Positions 25,239 through 34,493 of a DNA stretch of 64,000 bases are shown in pieces; positions within the stretch are counted from its first letter, which is position 1; every line of letters starts with the position of its first letter. The DNA is from Acinetobacter sp. C26M (GTDB taxonomy: Bacteria; Pseudomonadota; Gammaproteobacteria; Pseudomonadales; Moraxellaceae), in assembly GCF_023702675.1 (NCBI RefSeq), contig NZ_CP098478.1, positions 248,001 through 312,000 of the forward strand. The letters are read 5' to 3'. Made by a program: the position numbers and the translations under genes. The notes under the pieces were generated by a model, which saw only the letters and a list, made by a program, of their open reading frames with translations, was not told the origin of the DNA and searched no databases.

Positions 25239-26470
25239 TGTCGACAAATAAATCTAAAAAGCAGTGGTTTTGGGTCATTCTGGTTGTTGCGGTTGGCTTA
25301 GTCCTCAGCGCGTTATTATTTTTCACTGGCAAGAATAAAGCCAGTGGTGATGCTGCTGCAGCGGATAGCCATGCTGAAGGTGAGGAAGGACATGCTGAAG
25401 GTGAAGCTGGGCATGCTGAGGAAAGTGAGGAAGGCAGTTTAAATCTAAGCCCAAAACAGATGACTGAATATGGGGTTAAACTGGCTCAGGTTGGGGTGGG
25501 CGAAGTCGGACAGCAATTTGCATATCCAGCCAAATTGGTCACCAATACCGACCAGCAAGCGCATGTTTCAGCAACGTTTGCTGGACGAGTGGAAAGCGTC
25601 AATGCAGTACTCGGTCAGCAAGTCAAGAAAGGGCAAGTCTTAGCCACCTTGTTTATCCCTGACTTGGTGGATCAGCAAGCTAATTTAAGTATTGCACAAG
25701 AAGCTTTAACGCTTGCACAGCAAGATTATCAACGTGAAAAACAACTTTGGGAACAAGGGGTTTCTGCGCGTCAGGATTATCAACGTGCTTATAACGCTTA
25801 TCGTCAGGCACAGATTCAGGTACAGGCTGCACGTAGCCGGTTATCTGCCTTGGGCGCATCCAGTGGCAGTCAGGGTCGCTATGTCTTGACCGCACCTTTG
25901 AGCGGTGTAGTGAGTCTGAAAGATATTGTGGTGGGTGAGCAAATTACCGCCGATAAGCAATTATTTGTAATTGATCAGCTGGACCAACTCTGGATTGAGT
26001 TTATTTTACCAAGTGTGAATAACATCAATGTCCAACCAGATCAGCAGATCGAGTTTAAGTCGCTGCAAACCAATAATAGCTTTAAAGCACAAATTCAGAC
26101 TTTGACTACTGCGGCAGATACCCAGACAGGTCGTTTGCAGGTGCGTGCCAAAGTGTTAACCCCAGCCAAAGAATTACGCCCTAATCTGATGGTTAACGTG
26201 TTGTTAGATGGCACGGACAAGAAGCCTGTACTTCGTGTTGCCAAAGCAGCGATTCAGCAGATTGAAGGCAAAGCCACGGTTTTTGTTGCTAAGCAAGAGA
26301 AAGACCAGATGCATTTCAGCCCAACCCCAGTACAACTGGGTAATTATTCAAGTGATGGACAGTGGGTGGAAATCCAATCGGGTCTGACCGAAAAGCAACA
26401 ATATGTCAGTCAAGGCAGTTTCCTTTTGAAATCTGAGATCGAGAAGGGAGAGGCTGAGCATGGACACTAA
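25238..26470 (+). CDS. czcB: CzcB membrane fusion protein of heavy-metal efflux
   Basis: This 410-residue periplasmic adaptor joins CzcA to CzcC. It has one N-terminal membrane segment (about 10-30) followed by a His- and Glu-rich insert at 43-66 with repeats of the HAEGE type, likely to bind metal. The lipoyl-like and hairpin domains follow (FAGRVESVNAVLGQQVKKG, VLTAPLSGVVSLKDIVVGE). It overlaps czcC by one base and czcA by eleven, so the three are translationally coupled. Confidence 0.9.
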   Translation: MSTNKSKKQWFWVILVVAVGLVLSALLFFTGKNKASGDAAAADSHAEGEEGHAEGEAGHAEESEEGSLNLSPKQMTEYGVKLAQVGVGEVGQQFAYPAKLVTNTDQQAHVSATFAGRVESVNAVLGQQVKKGQVLATLFIPDLVDQQANLSIAQEALTLAQQDYQREKQLWEQGVSARQDYQRAYNAYRQAQIQVQAARSRLSALGASSGSQGRYVLTAPLSGVVSLKDIVVGEQITADKQLFVIDQLDQLWIEFILPSVNNINVQPDQQIEFKSLQTNNSFKAQIQTLTTAADTQTGRLQVRAKVLTPAKELRPNLMVNVLLDGTDKKPVLRVAKAAIQQIEGKATVFVAKQEKDQMHFSPTPVQLGNYSSDGQWVEIQSGLTEKQQYVSQGSFLLKSEIEKGEAEHGH

Positions 26471-29400
26471 AGATAAGTTGCAGCTTCCTCCTGCGGAAGG
26501 CTTGTTTGATCGGATTATTCAGTTTTCAATCCGCAATGCGATTTGGGTCATGCTGTTTGTGGTGGCGTGGATTGGGGTCGGCATTTACAGCTACCAAAAA
26601 CTGTCGATTGATGCCGTGCCTGACATTACTAACGTACAGGTACAAATTAACAGCCAAGCAGGTGGATTCACTGCCCCTGAGGTTGAACAGCGAATTACTT
26701 ATCCAATTGAAAATGCCATGTCGGGTATTCCTAATTTGGAACAAACCCGTTCGATCTCCCGTTACGGCTTATCCCAAGTCACGGTAATCTTTAAAGATGG
26801 TACTGATATCTATTGGGCACGTCAGCTGATTAACCAGCGCTTACAGGAAGCCAAAAGTGCTTTGCCTGATGATATTGATCCGCAGATGTCACCGATTTCA
26901 ACGGGTCTAGGGGAGATCTATCAATGGGTGATCAAGGCTGAACCGAATGCCAAAAAGGCCGATGGTACACCTTATCAGGCCATGGACCTACGTGAAATTC
27001 AGGACTGGATTGTTCGTCCTCAATTACAACGTGTGCCAGGTGTTGCTGAAATCAATACCATTGGGGGATATAACAAGACCTATGTGGTTTCTCCTGATCT
27101 AAAACGTTTACAGCAACTGCAAATTCCTTTAACCGATTTACAAACCGTACTCACTGAAAATAATGAAAACCGTGGTGCTGGTTTTATTGAAGAAAATGGG
27201 CAGCAGCTTACGGTACGTATTCCAGGCATGTTGAAAACCGTACAGGACATCGAGAATGTTACGGTTAGTACCAAGAATGGTTTACCAATCCGTGTTGCCG
27301 ATGTTGCAACGGTTTCGATTGGACATGATTTGAGAACCGGTGGTGCTACCTATAACGGTGAAGAAACCGTACTGGGTATCGCGATGATGATGATGGGTGA
27401 GAACAGTAAATCCATCGCTCAAGCGCTAGACAGCAAAATGCAGGAAATCAAACGTTCATTGCCTGAAGGAGTAGTGGTCGAAACGGTGTATAACCGTAGT
27501 AATTTGGTTGATAAAGCCATTAAAACGGTGGCGAAGAATCTGATTGAAGGCGCAATTCTGGTCATCGTGATTCTGTTTGTGTTCTTAGGAAACTTCCGTG
27601 CGGCATTGATTACCGCCTGTATTATTCCCTTATCTATGCTGTTTACCCTGACAGGGATGGCGGAGCAGAAAATCAGTGCCAACCTGATGAGTTTAGGCGC
27701 ATTGGACTTCGGGATTATTGTCGATGGTGCAGTGGTGATTGTCGAAAACTGTATTCGACGGTTGGCAGAAGCACAGCACCATAAAGGTCGACTCCTGACC
27801 CGTTCAGAACGTTTTACTGAAGTCTTCTTGGCGGCAAAGCAGGCACGACGTCCGCTGATCTTTGGACAAATCATCATCATGGTGGTGTATTTACCGATTT
27901 TTGCACTGGCAGGTGTAGAAGCGAAAATGTTCCACCCAATGGCAATGACAGTAGTGTTGGCATTGATTGGTGCGATTATTTTATCCGTTACCTTTGTTCC
28001 TGCTGCCGTGGCTTTATTTGTTACCGGTGAAGTCAAAGAGAAAGAAAGTCGCTGGATGGCGGCATTAAAAAGTGGTTATGAAGGCTTGCTGGATAAAGCT
28101 TATGCATTTCGTTATGTTGTGGTCGCTGGTGCATTTACGATTCTAGTCTTAACTGCTGCGATTGGCTCGCGTGTCGGCAGTGAGTTTGCACCACAACTGA
28201 GTGAAGGTGACTTTGCTTTACAGTTGATGCGTGCACCAAGTACTGGAATTGAAGAGTCGCTGAAAATTCAGGAAAGTGTTGAGAAACAATTGTTAGCAGA
28301 GTTCCCTGAAATCAAAGCAATCTTTGCCCGTACAGGTACCGCAGAGGTGGCAACGGATGTGATGCCACCGAATATTTCAGATGCTGTGGTGTTATTAAAG
28401 CCACGCGATCAATGGCCAGATAAGTCGGAAACCATCGATGATCTTCGGACTCGAATGCTGGCCTATGTGGAGAAAATCCCAGGTAACAACAGTGAGTTTT
28501 CACAACCAATTGAACTACGTTTCAATGAGTTGATTTCAGGTGTACGTAGTGATATCGGAGTCAAGGTCTTTGGTGACGATATGCAGGTATTGAACCAAGA
28601 GGCTGAGAAAGTTGCCCAAACGCTGAGAACTATCACGGGCGCAAGCGAAGTCAAAGTTGAGCAGACCGATGGCTTACCTTTACTCAATGTCGATATCGAT
28701 CATGCGTTGGCTGCACAATATGGCTTATCAGTGAAATCAATTCAGGACTTGGTCGCTGCCAGTATTGGTGGACAGAGTGTTGGACAGATTTTACAGGGCG
28801 ACCGTCGTTTTGATTTTGTGGTGCGTTTGGATGATGTGATGCGGACACCTCAGCAATTGGCGATGTTACCGATTCAACTGCCGAATGGTGGTTTAATCAA
28901 ATTGCAAGATGTAGCTAAAGTTGAAAACATCTTAGGTTTGGCACAGCTTAGTCGTGAGAACGGTAAGCGCCGTGTTGTGGTCACCACTAATGTACGAGAC
29001 CGTGATTTAGGATCTTTCGTGGGTGAAATGCAACAGAAACTTGCACAGCAAAAATTACCAAGTGGTTATTGGCTCGGTTATGGCGGTCAGTTTGAAAATC
29101 TTGCCTCTGCAAAAGCCAGAATGCAAATTGTGGTGCCATTGGCATTACTGATGATTTTTATTCTGCTGATGGCAGTGTTCAATAACTTTAAAGAGAGTTT
29201 GCTCGTGTTTAGTGGCGTGCCGTTTGCCTTGTCAGGTGGTTTAGTTGCACTGTGGCTACGCGATATTCCATTGTCGATGTCGGCAGGTGTCGGTTTTATT
29301 GCGCTCTCTGGTGTCGCAGTGCTGAATGGTTTGGTGATGTTGAGCTTTATCAAAGAGCTGCGAGAGCAATATGATGTTCATTATGCCACATGGCATGGTG

Positions 29401-29627
29401 CGGTATTACGTTTACGTCCCGTGTTAATGACGGCTTTTGTTGCATCACTCGGCTTTATTCCAATGGCGATTGCCACAGGTACAGGTGCAGAAGTTCAGCG
29501 TCCACTGGCAACCGTGGTGATTGGTGGGATTATTTCATCCACCTTGCTGACTTTGTTGATCTTGCCTGTGGTGTACCGTTGGATGAATGAAGCCAAACAG
29601 AGCAAAGGTCAGGAAAGTGCAATTTAA
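26460..29627 (+). CDS. czcA: CzcA RND heavy-metal efflux pump
   Basis: This 1055-residue inner-membrane proton-driven pump is the RND component of CzcCBA. It has about 12 membrane segments and two large periplasmic loops. The motif DFGIIVDGAVVIVEN, starting at Asp416 in membrane helix 4, is the one I associate with the zinc/cobalt/cadmium class of heavy-metal RND pumps rather than the copper/silver class; the acidic residues carry the protons. It overlaps czcB by 11 bases. Expected function is export of Zn, Co and Cd from periplasm or cytoplasm through CzcC. Confidence 0.92.
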   Translation: MDTKDKLQLPPAEGLFDRIIQFSIRNAIWVMLFVVAWIGVGIYSYQKLSIDAVPDITNVQVQINSQAGGFTAPEVEQRITYPIENAMSGIPNLEQTRSISRYGLSQVTVIFKDGTDIYWARQLINQRLQEAKSALPDDIDPQMSPISTGLGEIYQWVIKAEPNAKKADGTPYQAMDLREIQDWIVRPQLQRVPGVAEINTIGGYNKTYVVSPDLKRLQQLQIPLTDLQTVLTENNENRGAGFIEENGQQLTVRIPGMLKTVQDIENVTVSTKNGLPIRVADVATVSIGHDLRTGGATYNGEETVLGIAMMMMGENSKSIAQALDSKMQEIKRSLPEGVVVETVYNRSNLVDKAIKTVAKNLIEGAILVIVILFVFLGNFRAALITACIIPLSMLFTLTGMAEQKISANLMSLGALDFGIIVDGAVVIVENCIRRLAEAQHHKGRLLTRSERFTEVFLAAKQARRPLIFGQIIIMVVYLPIFALAGVEAKMFHPMAMTVVLALIGAIILSVTFVPAAVALFVTGEVKEKESRWMAALKSGYEGLLDKAYAFRYVVVAGAFTILVLTAAIGSRVGSEFAPQLSEGDFALQLMRAPSTGIEESLKIQESVEKQLLAEFPEIKAIFARTGTAEVATDVMPPNISDAVVLLKPRDQWPDKSETIDDLRTRMLAYVEKIPGNNSEFSQPIELRFNELISGVRSDIGVKVFGDDMQVLNQEAEKVAQTLRTITGASEVKVEQTDGLPLLNVDIDHALAAQYGLSVKSIQDLVAASIGGQSVGQILQGDRRFDFVVRLDDVMRTPQQLAMLPIQLPNGGLIKLQDVAKVENILGLAQLSRENGKRRVVVTTNVRDRDLGSFVGEMQQKLAQQKLPSGYWLGYGGQFENLASAKARMQIVVPLALLMIFILLMAVFNNFKESLLVFSGVPFALSGGLVALWLRDIPLSMSAGVGFIALSGVAVLNGLVMLSFIKELREQYDVHYATWHGAVLRLRPVLMTAFVASLGFIPMAIATGTGAEVQRPLATVVIGGIISSTLLTLLILPVVYRWMNEAKQSKGQESAI

Positions 29628-29678
29628 TCTGTTTATGCTATCTTCTTAATGAAACACTTTATGAAGAAGAATCTGAAC

Positions 29679-29705
29679 CAGCCAAAGCAATTTTCGCTTT
29701 GGCTG
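29679..29705 (+). terminator. hairpin between czcA and czcD
   Basis: A perfect 10-bp stem CAGCCAAAGC / GCTTTGGCTG with a 7-base loop, 49 bases before czcD. It is followed only by ACTTTAA, so it is more likely a partial terminator or RNA stabiliser than a full stop. Confidence 0.5.
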
Positions 29706-29753
29706 ACTTTAAGGCTGCAACAGGTCTTATTTAATTATGATAAGGAGTCCAAC

Positions 29754-30698
29754 ATGGGTGGACATCAAGGGCATGATCATAGTCATGCAGCGGTCACTGA
29801 AGGTAATATCAAAAAACTCACTATTGCGCTGATACTGACTTCAACCTTCTTAGTGGTTGAGGTGGTCGCGGGTTTAATCACCCAGAGTTTGGCATTATTG
29901 TCTGATGCAGCACATATGTTTACCGATGCTGCTGCATTGGCAATTGCTTTAGTGGCGATTAAAATTGCTAAACGTCCCGCAGATAATAAACGTACTTTTG
30001 GCTATCAGCGTTTTGAAATTCTGGCAGCCTTATTTAATGCCTCGATGCTGTTTTTTGTAGCAATGTACATTCTGTACGAAGCCTACCAACGTTTCACTCA
30101 GCCACCTGAAATTCAGAGTGTTGGCATGCTGATTGTGGCAACAATAGGTCTGATTATTAATTTAATTTCCATGAAATTGTTAATGTCCAGTGCAGCTGAA
30201 AGCCTGAATATGAAAGGCGCATATTTAGAAGTGTTAAGTGATGCACTCGGTTCGGTGGCAGTCATCGTGGGTGCAGTGGTGATCTATTTCACTAATTGGT
30301 ATTGGGTCGATACCATTCTTGCAGTTGCGATTGGTTTCTGGGTATTGCCAAGAACATGGATTCTACTTAAGCAGAGTATCAATATCTTGTTGGAAGGCGT
30401 TCCAGAAGAGGTCGATATTGAAAAGCTGCGCAATGATCTACTGGCATTGGATGGTGTTGAGAGTATCCATCAATTAAAGGTTTGGGCGATTACCTCCAAG
30501 AATATTCATTTGACTGTGCATCTATTTGCACCAAGAGCTGATCGTAATCAATTACATCGTGCTGCGATTGAGATGTTATCGCATGAGCACGGGATTGCTG
30601 AGGTGACCTTGCAAATTGAAGATGATGAAGAAATGAATTGTCAGCATACCCATCAACATGATGAGAAAGCTGAACACGATCCTTCACATCAGCATTAA
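29754..30698 (+). CDS. czcD: CzcD cation diffusion facilitator
   Basis: This 314-residue inner-membrane transporter has six membrane segments with the metal-site motif SDAAHMFTD in the second (His54, Asp58) and EVLSD in the fifth (Glu159, Asp163). It exports Zn, Co or Cd from the cytoplasm in exchange for protons, upstream of CzcCBA. The termini are His-rich (GGHQGHDHSH; HTHQHDEKAEHDPSHQH). The start is ATG 29754, 6 bases after AAGGAG; the frame opens at 29649 but that part includes the intercistronic hairpin. It may also have its own promoter. Confidence 0.9.
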   Translation: MGGHQGHDHSHAAVTEGNIKKLTIALILTSTFLVVEVVAGLITQSLALLSDAAHMFTDAAALAIALVAIKIAKRPADNKRTFGYQRFEILAALFNASMLFFVAMYILYEAYQRFTQPPEIQSVGMLIVATIGLIINLISMKLLMSSAAESLNMKGAYLEVLSDALGSVAVIVGAVVIYFTNWYWVDTILAVAIGFWVLPRTWILLKQSINILLEGVPEEVDIEKLRNDLLALDGVESIHQLKVWAITSKNIHLTVHLFAPRADRNQLHRAAIEMLSHEHGIAEVTLQIEDDEEMNCQHTHQHDEKAEHDPSHQH

Positions 30699-30709
30699 GC
30701 TGATGTGAA
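30683..30709. terminator. hairpin over the czcD stop codon
   Basis: TTCACATCAGC / GCTGATGTGAA, 11-bp arms around ATTAA, includes the TAA of czcD and lies between convergent genes. There is no strong T-run (TATCCATTTTA follows). Confidence 0.5.
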
Positions 30710-30729
30710 TATCCATTTTAATTTTTGTA

Positions 30730-31068
30730 TTAGTTCTGCCATTCATTGTTGCAGTCACGGCATTTCCAATGCTTTTGTGCTTGCATAAAGGCTTGCATTG
30801 AAATTTTAAAATCAGGTAGATCACGCCAGAATAAAACACCTGCAATCACACAGATCGCAAAAACGACGATGGTCGCAATTTGCAGACCTTGGCCAGCACC
30901 ATTGCCAAAAATCCACATCGCAACGCTAATCAAAACCAAGATTAATAAAATAAAAATGGCAGGAACCAGCAACACTAAACTTTTTGGCACATTCGGACGA
31001 GGGCTATTGGCACCCTGACTGGCAGGCATAATTTTCACGCTTTGGCATTTAGGGCAGCGGTATTGCAT
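30730..31068 (-). CDS. small membrane protein with split zinc-ribbon termini
   Basis: I do not recognise a named family. The 112-residue protein has two membrane segments (about 31-54 and 61-80) and a CxxC pair at each end: C5 and C8 in MQYRCPKCQS, and C103 and C106 in WKCRDCNNEW. Two pairs at the termini could close into one zinc ribbon on the cytoplasmic face, since both ends would lie on the same side. It is convergent with czcD but nothing else links it to metal efflux. A ribosome site (AGGAAT) precedes ATG 31068. Confidence 0.7.
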   Translation of the reverse strand: MQYRCPKCQSVKIMPASQGANSPRPNVPKSLVLLVPAIFILLILVLISVAMWIFGNGAGQGLQIATIVVFAICVIAGVLFWRDLPDFKISMQAFMQAQKHWKCRDCNNEWQN

Positions 31069-31108
31069 AGAGGATTCCTATTCTGTTTTGCCCATTTTAG
31101 CGAAAATT

Positions 31109-31259
31109 ATGAAAAAGCAAAAATCTTGAGCGATTCAAATACATAAATTTACTTATTTTTGTTCTTGCATTGGTGGCTGAAGCTAGTGCTTTTGTTGGAG
31201 CTAACCACTGCTATGCAGCTCGTCTAAAGCTATTCGTAAAAGCTGAAGCAGTCTGCTAA
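31109..31259 (+). pseudogene. possible frameshifted micro-gene (about 49 codons)
   Basis: ATG 31109 opens a frame that ends after six codons, but from 31113 another frame runs 48 codons to TAA 31257-31259 and reads like a short membrane peptide: a basic start (KSKNLERFKY), a hydrophobic core (INLLIFVLALVAEASAF) and a Cys-containing tail (GANHCYAARLKLF, KAEAVC). Removing one A from the AAAAA run at 31112-31116 would join it to the ATG. It may be a frameshifted gene, one read by frameshifting or from a non-standard start, or chance. Confidence 0.3.
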
Positions 31260-31299
31260 TTTGCAAGATGAGCTGGCTCAGTAATGCGGAAGGAAACGC

Positions 31300-32907
31300 A
31301 TGTTACCCACCAAGATTCTTAAATTGCGTTTATCACGTATTCAGAAAGGCAAAGAACACCTGTCAACGCAAGACAAGTTGATGCTGGTGACAATGCAAAG
31401 TCCTGATCTGAGTGCGAATTTCTTGCTGCGTTTATTTAAAATTTCTTTACCGAAGCAGTGGAAATTCAGGCATGAGAACGATGAAGATATTGTTTATTCA
31501 ATACAGTTAATTCAGTTGATTGAAGAGGAGCTGCTTGGTGCTTATGAATTTCATGCGCGTAAATATGCTTGGTATGAACAATGCTTAATGTATCGCCTGA
31601 ATTTCATTGAGACTCGGCCGAATCAGCAGCAAATCAATTGCTACCTACGTCAACTTGATCGCTGTCTAGATCAACAACCGAAAATTGATTTATTAAAGTA
31701 TTTCCAACAGCATTATCCAACTGCTCAGCACGCCATTGCCTTAGCCAAAGCCTATGCTGGTGCTGCACAATATGACCAAGCAATTAAATACTATGAATGG
31801 GCGGCACAACAATCGCAGCAGCGTAATGAAACTGCCTTTTATGCTTATATCGATTGTCTATTGAGTCGCAATCAACCTGAATATCAGCCACAGTTGAGTG
31901 ATATCGAATATGCTATTCATTTGTTGATACAGTATGAGAAGCCGATAGACCAGAAAAATTATAATAAAACATTGTTAGGTGCAGTCAGCTTGTTACTACC
32001 AGAGTCTATTCTGCAAACGCGAAGCATAGAGAGCAATATTCTGGCAGATGTGGGACGTGGCTTGAATTCACTGGGGAAATCTTTAAATGGAATTTTTGGT
32101 GGTAAAGAGTCACATATTCCTTTTAGTCAGGAAGTGATTGCAACAGCACCACAGCTTTTAACAGCGCAAAGAGTGATTACAAGCTTGGTTCAGCAGAACA
32201 CAATGCAAGCTGCATGGCAGCGCCTTTTGGAGCAAGATCCGACCCGTACAGGGCAAGCCGACCTGACGCTTAGCTGTTTATGGCAAGCGATCCAACAGAA
32301 TGCAGAAATTTTGTGCTTGTTACAGCAACCTGTTCAATATGAGGAATTGCTTACTCAACTGACTCAGATTGAATCGAAATCAGAGCGCGATTTTGATCAG
32401 GGTCATATTCAAATGATTTTAGAACAAGGACTGCTGGTGTATTTAGGTGATATCCGTTTGAATAAACAGCATCCTGAACGGAACGCACTTTATGCACAAC
32501 GTGATGTGATTGTTCGAGACATGATTGCTTTTGCCATCTGGTTTAATCAGCAGGTTTTAGACCCTTATCTGCAGCAGCAAAGCCATCAGTTTGAGCAAGT
32601 GCAAAATGGATTACGATTATTGGATACATCAGCCTTAAACACTGGATTATTTGCTCTGCAGTTTGAAATGCAAAAACGAGTGCAGGATTTGTCTAAGTGG
32701 ATGAAGCTAAAACTGGAAAAAGGCAATCAGTTTGATCAGGTACAAGCGGCTTGGGTTGCGTTACGTGAATTACCAAATTTTGATAATGGGCAGGAGAAAG
32801 TACAGCGACTTGAGTCTGCATTAGAGCAGTACAAAATGCTACGTTCGAGTCAGATTCACGTAGCAGCAACCGACAGTGAACACCAAGCAATACAAGCAGA
32901 TGAGTGA
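31300..32907 (+). CDS. conserved-looking protein of unknown function with a TPR-like region
   Basis: I do not recognise this 535-residue protein. It has no signal peptide and no membrane segment, so it is probably cytoplasmic. It is rich in Gln and Leu and looks mostly helical. Around residues 145-175 the stretch AIALAKAYAGAAQYDQAIKYYEWAAQ has the pattern of a tetratricopeptide repeat; around 265-280 lies a small Gly-rich stretch (GRGLNSLGKSLNGIFGGK). The C-terminal 80 residues are likely coiled. ATG 31300 follows GGAAGGA at good spacing. The 311-residue gene 179 bases downstream, in the same direction, may be a partner. Confidence 0.65.
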   Translation: MLPTKILKLRLSRIQKGKEHLSTQDKLMLVTMQSPDLSANFLLRLFKISLPKQWKFRHENDEDIVYSIQLIQLIEEELLGAYEFHARKYAWYEQCLMYRLNFIETRPNQQQINCYLRQLDRCLDQQPKIDLLKYFQQHYPTAQHAIALAKAYAGAAQYDQAIKYYEWAAQQSQQRNETAFYAYIDCLLSRNQPEYQPQLSDIEYAIHLLIQYEKPIDQKNYNKTLLGAVSLLLPESILQTRSIESNILADVGRGLNSLGKSLNGIFGGKESHIPFSQEVIATAPQLLTAQRVITSLVQQNTMQAAWQRLLEQDPTRTGQADLTLSCLWQAIQQNAEILCLLQQPVQYEELLTQLTQIESKSERDFDQGHIQMILEQGLLVYLGDIRLNKQHPERNALYAQRDVIVRDMIAFAIWFNQQVLDPYLQQQSHQFEQVQNGLRLLDTSALNTGLFALQFEMQKRVQDLSKWMKLKLEKGNQFDQVQAAWVALRELPNFDNGQEKVQRLESALEQYKMLRSSQIHVAATDSEHQAIQADE

Positions 32908-33086
32908 TAGATTTTTTTGCAAAAATGAGTTGAATTGTTGGAATAAATAATTTGAAGCTGTGCAACAAAAATACGCAAATTGCTGGACAGGGCGTGCTAA
33001 TCTACAGAAAAACGTCTAATAAGTTCAGAAAGCAGATCGACGCTCATAACAAATGAGCCAGTAGCAAAGGGAAGAGGGAGAGCATC

Positions 33087-34022
33087 TTGAATCGACAAGA
33101 TGATAAAAAGGCGATGTTCGATATTATGCCAGCAGATGTGTCTTCATCTGAGGATAAACCATCATTATCACGTCGACTGATCAATAAAACATTGCAACAT
33201 GCACAAGATGCGGTTGAATTTGCCAGCGATACTTCTCGTAACATTGCAGGCGTGGCAGATGCGGCCCTAGACGCCTTAGATCATGTCACACATCAGACCA
33301 AACGTGGCGTTGAAGGGGTACGTAATACGGTACGCGATATGGTGTCAGAAACCAGTGAGGTCGCGCGTCAAGTTGCTTTGGCAATGGCAAGAACATCTTT
33401 GGGGAAAAGCAGTCTGACCTTGTATCTACCAGAGATGTTGCTGAATAATCAAATTCGCAAAAGAATGGATCGTAGCGAAATTGATGATATTAAAATTGAG
33501 TGTGGTAATGACCGCTTCCATATCGAATTGGATGGGCACTATCGTCGTTTTCTGTATCGACTTTCCCTCGAATTTAATGTCTTAGAGTGTCGTATTGGGC
33601 AAGAAAAGTATCTACGACTGCGTCAGGTCGATGAACATCTTGATCTACAAATCCGTCATGGCGGCACCTTAACCAATTGGGCAGCACGTCGCGTTGGAAA
33701 TGTCAGTTTTGAATTAATTAATTCTTTACCGATCCCATTCCTGATCAATCATTTGATTCGTGATGTACCTGGAATTCAAAAAGAAGGGCATCGCTTGTGG
33801 TATATCGACCTTGAAGAAGCTGGTTTTATTGATTTCATTAATAACCGTTCGTGGATGGTAGATAAGCTCTTAAGTCTAACTGATTTTAGTATTTTACCAG
33901 GTTTGAATATCTTGCAGGAAAGTCGTGAATTGGTCCAACAGTTGGTTGATCAATTTGAGATTCGTGGTCTACGTGTGCAATCTGGACGTTTAGAAGTTCA
34001 GGTCGGTATTGGTAGCGAATAA
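33087..34022 (+). CDS. protein of unknown function with amphipathic N-terminal helices
   Basis: I do not recognise this 311-residue protein. Residues about 30-105 form a run of Ala-, Asp- and Thr-rich amphipathic helices (NKTLQHAQDAVEFASDTSRN, ADAALDALDHVTHQTKRGVE) like those of lipid-surface or LEA-type proteins; the rest looks like beta-rich repeats ending in GLRVQSGRLEVQVGIG, which loosely recalls lipid-binding beta folds. There is no signal peptide. TTG 33087 is the likely start, because AGGGAGAG lies 4 to 5 bases before it; the first in-frame ATG is 33114. It ends in a strong terminator before the tRNA-Glu genes. Confidence 0.65.
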   Translation: MNRQDDKKAMFDIMPADVSSSEDKPSLSRRLINKTLQHAQDAVEFASDTSRNIAGVADAALDALDHVTHQTKRGVEGVRNTVRDMVSETSEVARQVALAMARTSLGKSSLTLYLPEMLLNNQIRKRMDRSEIDDIKIECGNDRFHIELDGHYRRFLYRLSLEFNVLECRIGQEKYLRLRQVDEHLDLQIRHGGTLTNWAARRVGNVSFELINSLPIPFLINHLIRDVPGIQKEGHRLWYIDLEEAGFIDFINNRSWMVDKLLSLTDFSILPGLNILQESRELVQQLVDQFEIRGLRVQSGRLEVQVGIGSE

Positions 34023-34028
34023 GCAATA

Positions 34029-34058
34029 AAAAAGCCACTGTCAATGCAGTGGCTTTTT
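34029..34058. terminator. terminator of the 311-residue protein gene
   Basis: AAAAAGCCACTG / CAGTGGCTTTTT, 12-bp arms with a short loop, seven bases after the stop; it can also end transcripts coming leftward from the tRNA genes. Confidence 0.88.
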
Positions 34059-34065
34059 CAGAATT

Positions 34066-34141
34066 TGGCGTCCCTACGGGGATTCGAACCCCGGTTACCG
34101 CCGTGAAAGGGCGATGTCCTAGGCCTCTAGACGATAGGGAC
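34066..34141 (-). tRNA. tRNA-Glu (TTC), copy 1
   Basis: A 76-base cloverleaf on the minus strand: acceptor GTCCCTA / TAGGGAC, anticodon TTC (GAA at 34105-34107 on the plus strand), T-arm GGTTCGAATCC and an encoded 3' CCA. It reads glutamate codons. Confidence 0.97.
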
Positions 34142-34245
34142 ATATCTGAGGAAATTTACCTGAGCGTCGTATGTAAAACATATTGATCGCTAGGCCTAAA
34201 TTCTCGGCAAAGATAATTATAACCTTTGCTTTTCCTCGAATTTAG

Positions 34246-34321
34246 TGGCGTCCCTACGGGGATTCGAACCCCGGTTACCGCCGTGAAAGGGCGATGTCCT
34301 AGGCCTCTAGACGATAGGGAC
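34246..34321 (-). tRNA. tRNA-Glu (TTC), copy 2
   Basis: Identical over all 76 bases to copy 1, including the encoded CCA, and lies 104 bases from it. On the minus strand this copy is the first of the pair, so the two may share a transcript. Confidence 0.97.
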
Positions 34322-34493
34322 GTTTCAGAGGTGGGCGTATATTAGGGCGAATTAGATAGGGTGTCAAACACTTTTCTGAAGAAAATCTAAAAAAAGTGGA
34401 TAAGTGTCTAAAAATAAAACATGTTGTAGAATAAACAATCAAAAATAAGCAGTTAAGCTGAAAAAACTAAAACAAAACGATATTTTTATAGAT

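Noticed and set aside
31160..31285. A run of AGCT repeats read as a structured RNA
   Set aside because: The short inverted pairs do not give a stable fold by eye, and the same bases are better explained as codons of the small frame at 31113-31259.
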